Positions 10,395-19,346 of a stretch of DNA of 64,000 nucleotides are shown here, in pieces. Made by a program: the position numbers and the translations under genes. Source of the stretch: Pseudozyma flocculosa PF-1 (taxonomy: Eukaryota; Basidiomycota; Ustilaginomycetes; Ustilaginales; Ustilaginaceae); assembly GCF_000417875.1 (NCBI RefSeq), contig NW_006920874.1:162019-226018 (forward strand), given 5' to 3'. The notes under the pieces are model-generated. The model made no database searches, was not told the DNA's origin, and saw only the letters and a list, made by a program, of their open reading frames with translations. Position 1 is the stretch's first letter. The number at the start of each line of letters is the position of its first letter.

Positions 10395-10690
10395 GCTAGG
10401 TGACGAGCCTCCTGCAGATGAAGGAGGACGAGCCTGCAAAACCGGGGACGGCGCGCCCGGAATCATGCGACGAGGCGCCTGCATCCAGTGGACGACGCGC
10501 TTGCAAATGGAAGACAGCGCGCACGCAATTAGGCGACGAGGAGCCTGCAAATGGAGGAAGACGCGGCTCCAACTAGGGGCCGACGCGCCTGCAAATAGGG
10601 GGCCGACGCGCTTGCAAATGGGGGGCCGACGTGCCTGCAGACGGGGGGGCGACGCGCCTGCAGCTAGGGGCCGACGCGACTGCGGCCGAA
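10395..10690. repeat. 23-bp minisatellite
   Basis: Clear units start at 10581, 10604, 10627, 10650 and 10672 (period 23, 23, 23, 22) with the form CGACGCGCCTGCAAATAGGGGGC. More degenerate units continue upstream to about 10395. Related single units occur near 7350 and 11975-12050. Apparent open frames across it on both strands are repeat artefacts. Confidence 0.85.
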
Positions 10691-11149
10691 CCGGCTCGAA
10701 AAGTCTGCTGCCAGCGGAGCTATTGTTTTGGTTCTGCACGGCCGGCAGCGGCTTTTTCGAGGCGGGCCATGGGGCCACGCGACGGGCGTCCATCAGGGTC
10801 GGTTCACGCGGCCCACCCAGTTTAGGTAGGGTCCCACCTCCCCTGCGCCGCTGCATCCCGACCTCCGGTACCTTTCCGGCACCATCCCGTGCACCTGCTG
10901 GGCCACGCTGCACCGAACAACAGACGCTCAAGCTCCACGCAGGTGTAGACTAGATCATGGACCGCATCGTGTCCGCTTGATACCTGAGCTGATCACGTCC
11001 GGCAGAGTTGACGGCCTGTATACCCCGAAGGAGATCGTTGGGACAGCCGCTCTGGTGAGCGGAGCGGTGCCTTCCATGTACTTTCAGGCCGCTCCTGCTG
11101 CTCAGAGTTGTATTGGTCCGAAACACAATCCGCTGCCAGCGGACGGGGA

Positions 11150-11395
11150 GGAATTTTTCCAGGGCTGCTGCCAGCTGCCGAGGACGGGGTTGCCCAGGGC
11201 TGCTGCCAGCTGCCCTGGGCGGGGAAAGGGATTTATTTTGTGGTCGGCTGCCAGCCGCCCTTCTAGGGTCGAAGGCCCCTCGGTATCCTAGGTAGGGGGG
11301 CGCTGCCAGCGCCCCTGGGAGAGAAGAAAGAAGGAGGGAAAGGGGGGGATGGTAGGATTATATACCTTGTCATCTGGTCCATGGGCAGCCCGCTG
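11150..11395 (+). repeat. Dispersed hairpin element, copy C
   Basis: Same order as copy A: two GGGCTGCTGCCAGCTGCC units (the second is the 27-base palindrome at 11193-11219), GGGATTTATTTTGTGG (11228-11243), CTCGGTATCCTAGG, a purine tract and GGTAGGATTATATACC, then a GTCCATGGG segment (TTCATGGGG in copy A). Identity with copy A is high around the hairpin and the TTTATTTTGT box. Confidence 0.75.
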
Positions 11396-12509
11396 GGGGG
11401 CAAAAACGGACGAGGCGCCTTGGGCAGGGGCCGGGGCAGCGTAGACGCAAAGTCCGGGGTAGCGCCTGCGAAATGCAGCCAACCACGGAGATATCAGTGC
11501 CCGGACTTTGTGCTCTGCAGTCTTACGGCCGTATCGGTGCTGGACGCACGGATTTAGGCACCATGGCGTGCTGAAGCAGTGTACGCTTACGGCCGAGCCC
11601 TGCCAAAACGGACTGGACCACGGAGCTGTTGGTGCCCGGACATAGCTTAGGAGCGAGACCCGGCGGAACCACAGCGGCTGGCCGGGGTTATCGTGAGGCG
11701 CTGGTGCAGGTTATCGCCGGGTCGCGGCGGAAACACGGTATTGAACACGGAGGTATCGGTGCTAGGAAGGAGGCGCACCGCAAACTCCGGGCCCGGTTAG
11801 CCTGTGAGAGGGGTAAACGCCGGCCTGGCGTGATCTGCTTCAGGGCAAAGACCGAATCACGCGATACAGCTCAAACTCCGGACGAGCATGGGACGGGGGT
11901 AAGGGGTAGATCCGGTTGGGCGCTCGTAAAGTCCGTGTGTACGGAGCTATCGAACCTTGCTCGACGAGACGCTCGCGTGTGAGGGTCGACGCGCCCGCCA
12001 CGAGGGGAGGACGCGCTTGTAACATCTAGGGATCGACGCGTCCGCATCTTCAACCGGCCGCCAGAAATTGGACTGGTTCCAGTGGCGCGCTGCCAGGGGT
12101 CCTTTGCGCCGCTTCTGGGTAGCACCGCGCGTCGCGCTCTTTTGCAAGGGTGGCGGCGGCGTCCTGGAGGGTCAGTGAGGCGCGTTGCGCCTGTCTTGGA
12201 ACATTGGTCGGCTGCCTCGAAATGCCGGAGCGCATGAGGATCGGATCGCCGCGGCGGACGATGCTCCTTCGGGATGCGAGTCTGCTTTCCATTCCCTCGT
12301 TGGCTGCACCCCGCACCGTCCATGTTCAAGGCTTCAGCTCACAGCAGGGTACCATGAGACAACTGTCAAACGAGCAATGCTCGCGCTGGGTTTGTCCTCG
12401 TCAGAGCCTGCCTGGTACGGCCGCCTCTGCCCGTGCTGCTGTGAGGCCGAGGGTCGGGGGGAGAGGTAGCGAGTGCAGGTCACAGACGCCGCTTAGGCGC
12501 CCGAAGATG
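11396..12509. other. No supported gene
   Basis: No conserved frame was found. A few GACGCGCC/GACGCGTCC units near 11980-12045 resemble the 23-bp minisatellite. Confidence 0.4.
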
Positions 12510-13640
12510 GCTTGCGGTGGTTTCCATCATCCTCACCTGCTTCAGACGAGGTGAGGCGGCAGACGAGCCCCCGCAGCCTTTCCATTGCAGGGGCGTCTCC
12601 GTCCTGGATCCCGTTGAACACCGAGTGCGCTTGGTACACCTGGTACACTACAGGTACGAGAAGCTCGAGAGTGGATAGCGGTGGAGCAGCCGCTTGCGTT
12701 GTCGCGCGTGCCTCGATCCTTCAAGGAATGACCGGCACGCGACTGTCAGCTTCGAGGGCGTCCACATGACAGCCTCGCCGCTGTCTTCGATGTACCGGCT
12801 CGGCTTCGATACGAGGTGCGGCGGCGACTTGGAGTCGATGCACGCCTCCGCCTTTCTTGCACGCAGTCGTCGTCCCCTGTGTGCAACTTGCACTCGCTGC
12901 GTGCTCTGGCTGCTCTCGCCGCTCGTTCTGCCGTCTCTCGGCCCTTGTTCTGCTGTCTCTGTTGCCACGATGCATACCGACGCAGGGGCATAAGAGGCAC
13001 GGAGGCAGACCGCCTCACTTTCTGGTCCACCGATCCCTGCTCGGCTTCAGACCTGCAGCACATCGTATGCCAGCACATCGTATGCCAGCACATCGTGTGC
13101 CTTCTCCCGATGTCTTCCAGGATGCGCTTCGTAACGTCGCCTGCCCCTTCGGTTTGTTCTTCGTCGTCTGCTCCACAGTCGAATGGCATGCTGCACTGAA
13201 GAGTCGCGAGTGTCCGCGTAATCCAATTCATCACGAGGGGATCGACCGTCAGGCTGAGCTTGCACGGCGTCTAGACGTGGCGGGTTGAGTCCGGCACGGG
13301 ATGAGAGCACAACATCGAAGCGGCCCAAACGAGACTGCTATATCGTCAACATCTCTGGCGACGTGCTCTGTCGAAGCAGGAAGAGAGATCCGCATGTCAG
13401 CTGGATGTGTCGGCTGACGTCCGAGGGAAACTGATACCCGTCCACCTGGCTAAGATCCGGTTCAAAGTCTGCTTCCAAAACAGGTGCCGATCTCTGTGCA
13501 AGCTCATCCTCGGGACCCGTAACCCTCGAACAAGCCCTGGATTTTGGTCATCTGCCACACCTTGGCGTCCCTCCTACCCTTTCCGCCTTCGCCCGCAAAC
13601 TGACGCAGCGGCTCGACTGACGCTCGACACTTCTCGGTGA
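12510..13640. repeat. Segmental duplication, decayed copy of 14165-15815
   Basis: This block aligns collinearly with 14165-15815. Shared anchors include GACGAGGTG and CCCGCAGCCTTTCC near the left end, GTGCCTCGATC, and GACGCAG-GG-ATAAGA (the TATA region). Further anchors are ATGCGCT-CGTAAC (the secreted protein start), CTGTGCAAG / CTGTGCGAG, and CTGCCACACCTTGGCGTCCCT. The intact block carries the 14833 gene and the 3' end of the NRPS-like gene; here both are broken. A 15-base triplication (ACATCGTATGCCAGC, about 13062-13105) is present only in this copy. Outer edges are approximate. Confidence 0.8.
13122..13330 (+). pseudogene. Broken copy of the 14833 secreted cysteine-rich gene
   Basis: The ATG at 13122 matches the start of the intact gene (MRFVTS here, MRSVTF there). 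The frame then shifts, and the GMLH found after the signal peptide of the intact protein is followed here by a TGA. Downstream nucleotides still align (TTCATCACGAGNGGATC, then CTTGCACGGCGTCT), but the frame is destroyed. The TATAAGA box of the intact copy is CATAAGA here (about 12990). Promoter and coding sequence have both decayed. Confidence 0.75.
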
Positions 13641-13645
13641 GTCGT
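13500..13645 (-). pseudogene. Remnant of the 3' end of an NRPS-like reductase gene
   Basis: A minus-strand frame of about 47 residues matches the C-terminal part of the intact NRPS-like protein. TEKCRASVEPLRQF aligns with TEKYRPSAESLRQF, and GRRDAKVWQMTKIQGLF aligns with GRRDAKVWQTSRLQSLF. It is cut at both ends. It is the second component of the duplicated block, so the duplication began inside the NRPS-like gene and ran through the secreted protein gene. Confidence 0.8.
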
Positions 13646-14724
13646 GTCGCGCCTGCCTGGGATCGCGAGGGGTTGGCCATCCTGGAACGCCCGGGCGAGA
13701 GGGCCTGCTCGCCGTTGCAAACTGAGCGCCTTCGGGATACGGCTCTCTCGTCCCTTCGCACGCCGGCTGCTGTCCGCACCGTTCCGCTTTCTCAGCCTCG
13801 TCACACGGTACGGATGGCTTCCGACATCCGGCGGCCGAGCGGCGCAGCGGGACGTTTGGCAAAGTCCAGTCTCGAAGTCAGTCACCTGGCCGTCGGCTCT
13901 GTTCGACAGCGTTCCGACCCGTTCCCGAAAGAGGCGGCCGACGGGCATGCCGATAGCTGGCGCCCGGCACCTACGTCCCGGCCTCGAACTAGCGCGATCT
14001 TCATGCGCACACGTACGCCGAGTTGACCATGGTCAACGCCTGCCTATCCAGGTGCGTCCGCCTGTTGATGTGTTGCTGCAAGGCCGAGGACCGGCGGAAC
14101 AAGCGGCGTGAGCGTGTCGTAGTTGCCGCTCCGCCAGGCACCAGAAGATCGCCGGCCGCACTCGGTATCACCCCCACCTCGTCCCGACGAGGTGCAGCGC
14201 CAGGACAACGCCCGCAGCCTTTCCGATGCAGCGATACCACCATCCTGCAGCTCATTACGTACACGGTGGAACACGATAATGCGTGGCGAAGGCCGTCGCC
14301 GGGGCCAAAAAGGCCCTCTGCGGCCCGCACGGGGCCGCCGCACAGTACGTACCGCGTGCATACGGCGTTGCACGCCACAGCTCGCCGAGCCCACAGGTCG
14401 GGTGTAGTGGAGCCGCCGCTTCGTCTTCTCAGGTGCCTCGATCTTCGCGACCGTCTCTGCCCTGCGCATCCCGGTCAACTTCGTGCGCGTTCACACGGTA
14501 GACTCCGCTGTCGACTTTTGTGCACCGTCTCGGCGTCGTACGAGGCGGGGCGGCGAATTGATGCTGGTAGTCGCCGCCGCCGACGTACCTCTCAACGATG
14601 CTGTCTGTTTGCTCCTCGCTCCTCGGCTCGCTGATTGCTCTGGCTAGTCTCGCCATTCTGTCATTCTGGCGTCCCTCGGCGCTAGTTCTGCTGTCTTTCG
14701 CCGCGATAGGCATTGACGCAGTGG

Positions 14725-14731
14725 TATAAGA
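14725..14731 (+). promoter_or_regulatory. TATA box (TATAAGA)
   Basis: TATAAGA lies 102 bases before the ATG of the secreted protein gene at 14833. It is identical to the box before the 5138 gene and mutated to CATAAGA in the decayed duplicate near 12990. Confidence 0.6.
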
Positions 14732-14832
14732 AGGGCGTGGGCAGGACCTCTCCGCTTCTTGGTCCACACATCCCCGCTCACCTTCAGTCCTCCAGCCCAT
14801 CGTTTCGTCCCCCTCTCCTCAAACTCTTGAAG

Positions 14833-15414
14833 ATGCGCTCCGTAACATTCCTCGCTATTCTGGGGCTGTTCTTCGCCCTTTTCTCCGCCACCGAAGGCAT
14901 GCTCCACTACAACATTGCGGGCGTGGGAGACGTGCAGTTCATCACGAGCGGATCCACGGTCCAGCTGTGCCTGCACGGCGTCTCGTCGTGGCAGTTTGGC
15001 TCCGACACGGGCTTCGAGCACAACTTCCGCTGCGACCTGCCCGCGCCCCAGATCTGCAACTCGGACGCCGAGGTCGAGTGCCAGAAGGGCAAGTTCAAGT
15101 GCATCTTCCCGCCCAAGCCGCCCGCGCAGGCCTGCTACGTCGGTAGCGGCGTGACGCCGGCCCAGGTGGCTAGCCTGAACAAGCTGTTTTCCTTGCAGTC
15201 CAGGCAGGGTGCCAATGGTGAGCTGTCGACTCGGATACGTCCAGCTTGCTGCGCTGTGCTTCCTCCCTCTTTCGTCTTTCCGGCACTGATCCATCCTCGG
15301 CTTCCTTCTCTTCCCGCCCTGGATCCAGTCGTCGCCAAGCGCGGAGATGCCTCCGTCTTCCACCGCTTTGGCCCATTCACGTCCAGCTGGTCGGCTCGCA
15401 CCCGAGCGCCCTGA
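14833..15414 (+). CDS. Small secreted cysteine-rich protein (candidate effector)
   Basis: Exons 14833-15217 and 15329-15414 flank a 111-base phase-1 intron (GTGAGC...CAG), giving about 156 residues. The intron length is a multiple of 3 and lacks a stop, so retention would also be translatable. The signal peptide ends near residue 21 (FLAILGLFFALFSATEG). Six cysteines follow, spaced C-X20-C-X7-C-X7-C-X6-C-X10-C, the same framework as the 5138 protein. Exon 2 begins VVAKRGDAS; the Lys-Arg could be a Kex2 cleavage site releasing a 24-residue C-terminal peptide. The gene converges on the NRPS-like gene, with 174 bases between the stops. I recognise no domain; an effector role is inferred. Confidence 0.75.
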   Translation: MRSVTFLAILGLFFALFSATEGMLHYNIAGVGDVQFITSGSTVQLCLHGVSSWQFGSDTGFEHNFRCDLPAPQICNSDAEVECQKGKFKCIFPPKPPAQACYVGSGVTPAQVASLNKLFSLQSRQGANGELSTRIRPACCAVLPPSFVFPALIHPRLPSLPALDPVVAKRGDASVFHRFGPFTSSWSARTRAP

Positions 15415-15588
15415 GGGCCCGAAGCGTCGCCACAGATCAACGCTGTTCGCAGTCCACTGCACCTGTCCCTCCTTGCCCCGAGAGCCACACTGCTGTACCT
15501 CGAGAAGCCGAGGAGTATGGTACGATCCCAGTATGTAGTCGTTCGCTCTCTTCAACGCCCTTTATGTACATCGGAAGCTGCGGACTGA

Positions 15589-18500
15589 TCACTGCAGGAA
15601 CCCAGTGCTCCTCCAGACGGCCAAGATCCGGTCCACGGTCTGCTTGGACACGGGTGCTGACCTCTGTGCGAGCTCGGCCTCCATTCCGAATCCCTTGAAC
15701 AGGCTCTGAAGTCTGCTCGTCTGCCACACCTTGGCGTCCCTCCTGCCCCTTCCCTCCTCGCTCTCGAATTGACGCAGCGACTCGGCCGACGGTCGGTACT
15801 TCTCCGTGAAGAAGCCGAGCAGCTTGTAAGTTGGGTTGACGGTGACGTCCGGGTTCGACTGGGCCAGGCGGTCGAGCCACTCGTCGACGGGAACGACGGA
15901 CGATGCCAGCGGGCCGAGGTACTCGAGGATCTGGGTGAACGGCGTGAGCGATGGGTTGAGGACGTGGACCACCTCCGGCTGCTCATCCTCGGCGACGACG
16001 CCCTGGCCTCGGTCGGCCCGCGAGGCCGCGGCGAGGTTGGCGATGATCCAACCGGCGTGGTCGACCGGCAGCCACGAGACGCTCTCGGATAGCGCAGGTA
16101 GGCAGCCGACCGTCTGGCCGCTCTTGATCATGAGCGAAATAGCCTCGGTCTCATTCCAGACGCCCCGCTCGCTGTCGCCGATCATCTGGCCGATGCGGAG
16201 AACGAGCGCGGCGCCGCCGAGCCGGTTGACGTGGCCGCAGAGGCGCTCGACGATCCATTTGGACCGCGCGTAGCCCATCTCCTGCGCATCCCGCACATCT
16301 TCCGAGATCGTCTCGACCACCTGCGATCCCCTCCGCCTCGTCGCGGCAGAGACGGACGAGGAAAAGAGGAAGCGGCCGCCGCTCTGCAGCGACAGGTTGA
16401 TGAGGTGCACGGCCGACACGAGGGCCGGGCGGAACGACTCGACCGACATGTTGAAGTTGACCGGCCAGCCGTTGTGGATCACGACGAGGCCCGGCGTCGA
16501 CTGCAGCGTCGAGAGCAGCGAGGGTGCAAGGCCGAGGTCGGCTCGCGAAAGGTCCGAAGCGTACGCCTCGACCTTGACGCCGCTCGACTGGCTCTGGATT
16601 TCGGCGAGGTCAGGCAGGGCGCGGACCTTGAGGGACGCCTCGGTGCGACGCACTGCGTCCTCGTCGGACGAAGCTCGGTTGAGGCAGACGATGCGCGCCA
16701 CGCTCGAGAGCTGCGCCAGCTGGTTGACGATGTGGGCGCCGAGTGAACCCGTCGAGCCGGTCAGGACGACAGTGACCGGCTCGCCCTTGGTGGCAGCGGT
16801 CGCGGCCACGGCGGATCCGGACGCGGGGCCGTTGATCATGCCGCGGCACTCATCGTAGAGCGTGTCCATGGCCTGGAGCTGCGCTGCCTGGACATCGGCG
16901 CCGCCGTCAATCTGCTGGTTGGTCGCCAAGGCAAACACGTGGTGAGCGAGCTTGGCGATCGTCGGGTTCTCGAAGACGACGTTGGTGCCGAGCTGAGCAG
17001 GGAGCTGCAATCGCGCCTGGAGCGTGTTGCGGACGCGGGTCGCTCCGAGCGAGTCGAGGCCGAGAGCGATGAGGTCGTCTCCGGGCGCGGCGCCGTCGAT
17101 GCCGACGACTTCGGCGACAATCTCGAGGGCCTGCTGCTCGGACTCGAGGGCGACCTTGTCGCTGTCGTCGACGCCGAGCACGCGGCCGGTGTCGTAGTCC
17201 TGGTAGACCTGGTCGATCTCGGCGGCGAAGGCCTGGGTGGCCTTGGCGCGGATCAGCGAGCCCTTGTCGGCCGAGGTGAACTTGGAACCGAAAGGCAGCA
17301 CCTTGATCATCTCGGGCACGATGCGCGAGTGCGAGGGCGCCTCGGCGTTGGCGACGGCGACGGCGTCGAGCATCGAGTCGCGCAGCTCGAGCTCGGTCTG
17401 GCCTTCGCGGTGCGCCGCCGGCGAGGGGATGATGAGGACGCCGGCCTGGGCGCGGCCGGCGCCAAAGACGAGGCAGTCGGCCACGAGCGGGCTGGAGCGG
17501 ATGGCCAGCTCGATGGGGACCGGGTTGGTCTTTTCGCCGTTGTAGTGGACGAGGGTGTCGTCGGAGCGGCCGACGAAGCGGTAGGCGTCGGGGATCGACG
17601 GGTGCGGCTCAAACAGGTCGCTCGTGGCGTAGCTGCCGTCGGGACGGTTGGTCTTGGTCATGGCGTGCCAGCCGGGCTTGACGATGAGCTCGTAGGGAGC
17701 TCCGCCGTCGGCGCCGACGCCTTCGAACGCGGCATATGGGCGGAAGGCCGGGTTGAGGCGGACAAAGTCCCAGTCCGGGTCCGAGTCGAAGTCGCGGAAG
17801 CTGGTCATGAGCTGGCCCACCTCGGTGGCGCCGTAGAGGGCGACGAGCTTGACGCCGTTGGCGACCAGGTGGTTGCCGATCTCCGAGGGGCAGGCGCTGC
17901 CGGCGAACGTGACGAGGTCGAGCTTGCGGAGCACGTCGAGGCCGTCCGGGTGCTCGGCGAGCATCTTCAGCAGGTAGGGCACGGCATAGAACTGCTTGAC
18001 CGACGCGCCGCGCATGGCCCGAACCAGAAGGTCGGCCTGGAGCACGGCGGCGTTGAGGACGTAGAAGCGGGTGCCGGCGTAGATGGCGCGCCAGAGCGAT
18101 GCGTGGCTGTAGTTGTGGAAGAGGGGCGCCGCGCCGAAGGCGTCCTTGCGGAACGAGTTCGAGACGTTGGCCACCGACGCCTTGTGGCTGTGTGTGCGAG
18201 GGAAGGGAAGACGGCCGAATGGGAGTTGTCAGTGGGCGGTGCCGCGGGGACCGAGCGGTATCGCTGCGGGCCCTGCACTCACGTAATGTAGATGGGCTTG
18301 GGGAAGCCGGTGGATCCGCTCGAGTGGACGATGAAGGCGGTCTCGGAGCTCTCATCGGCGTGCGACCAGTGGCTTGCGATGCGGTGCTGCTGCTCGTCGT
18401 GGGCGTCGTCGGTGCCCGGGCTGAGGTCGCCGAGGCCGATCCACGCCTCGATCTCGACGCCGGGCAGCTGCTGGGCGACCTGTTCGGCCGAGGCCCTCTG

Positions 18501-19130
18501 GTCTGGGCTGTAGAGGATGCGGCCGACGTTGGTGGCCTTGACGAGGTGCACCTGGGCCGCGACCGAATTGTTGACCGAGAGGAAGAAGACGGAGTACCCG
18601 AGGCGAGAGAGGGCCATCTCGTTGATGATAAAGTCAAACGAGCTGCTGGCGATGAAGGCGACGCACTGCGTCGGCTGACCCAGCCTGCGCGGTGGCAGCC
18701 GTGGGGAGTATTGTGCGGCGAGGCGGCAGACGAGGCGGTCGAGCTGGCGGTACGAGTACTCGTCGTACACCAGGTCCGCACCCGGTTGTTGCGAGGGGGC
18801 GGGGATGCACACGACGGGCGTGTCTGGCTGCGTCCGGAGGCGGTGCGCAAAGAGGGCGTTGAGCGAAGGGAGCGAGAGCGCCGGCGTCGTCGTCGTCGTC
18901 GTCGAGGCGGAGACTGCCGCGCTCGGTCTGGTTGATGCGCCACTAGAGGCGGCTGTGGCGTTCAGGTTTGGCTGCTCTTGCGCGGCCGATGGGCCCGCCG
19001 CCTTTGGTGCGATGCCCAGCATGGTCGTTGTGGCTAGCGTAGCGTGCGTTGGGGTGGGAAGGGGCGAGACGGTGGTGGTCGATAGCGAAGTGGCACGGGT
19101 CTTGGTGTCCGTCGTTGGTGAGCGCGCCAT
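15589..19130 (-). CDS. NRPS-like enzyme: adenylation, carrier and thioester-reductase domains
   Basis: Exons 19130-18283 and 18187-15589 flank a 95-base intron (GTGAGT...CAG) inside the TG-PKP-IYITHK region, giving 1148 residues. Domains in order: an AMP-binding domain (about 60-600) with the P-loop SSGSTGFPKP near 270-279, YGATEVG, a YATSD motif and the GRSDDTLVHYNGEK hinge. A carrier domain follows with LGLDSLG (phosphopantetheine Ser about 662). The NAD(P)-binding reductase has TGSTGSLG (about 759-766) and a YARSK active-site pair (about 922/926). It should activate a carboxylic acid with ATP, load it on the carrier and release it as aldehyde or alcohol with NAD(P)H. This is the layout of fungal aminoadipate-reductase-like enzymes, but the substrate cannot be read. 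No condensation domain. Met1 could alternatively lie about 36 codons downstream. Confidence 0.9.
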
Positions 19131-19274
19131 GGTGGTGGTGAAAAGGCAAGCGATCCGCTATTTGTACAAGGACCCCGCCTTTCGTCTGGCCCTGAAAGAG
19201 GTGGAGGAGTTGGGTGATGAACGAAGCGGCCCTCGTCCCCGTGGGGAAGGGCGTGGGGGAGAATTGGAGGCTCC

Positions 19275-19346
19275 GTGGGCTGGGCTGGCGGGCCTGCAAC
19301 TCGCCCGGAATCGAACTCGGGCCCTAGGCCCAGCCCACGTTTTATA
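19275..19346 (-). promoter_or_regulatory. TATA box and leader inverted repeat of the NRPS-like gene
   Basis: On the minus strand a TATAAAA box (19346-19340) lies about 210 bases before the ATG. Directly after it is an 11-base inverted repeat, GTGGGCTGGGC and its complement (19338-19328 and 19285-19275). The 42 bases between the arms contain CGAGTTCGATTCC, which resembles a tRNA B box. The element is too short and badly paired to be a tRNA. It may form a stem in the 5' leader. Confidence 0.45.

Noticed and set aside
10113..10931. 272-codon minus-strand frame with repeats
   Set aside because: It covers the 23-bp minisatellite and a poly-C region; the repeated peptides are by-products of the DNA repeat.
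16939..18291. 450-codon plus-strand open frame opposite the NRPS-like gene
   Set aside because: It is an antisense shadow of a GC-rich gene with strong codon bias. Composition is Val/Gly/Glu/Arg-rich with no domain, and the minus strand has a complete conserved protein.
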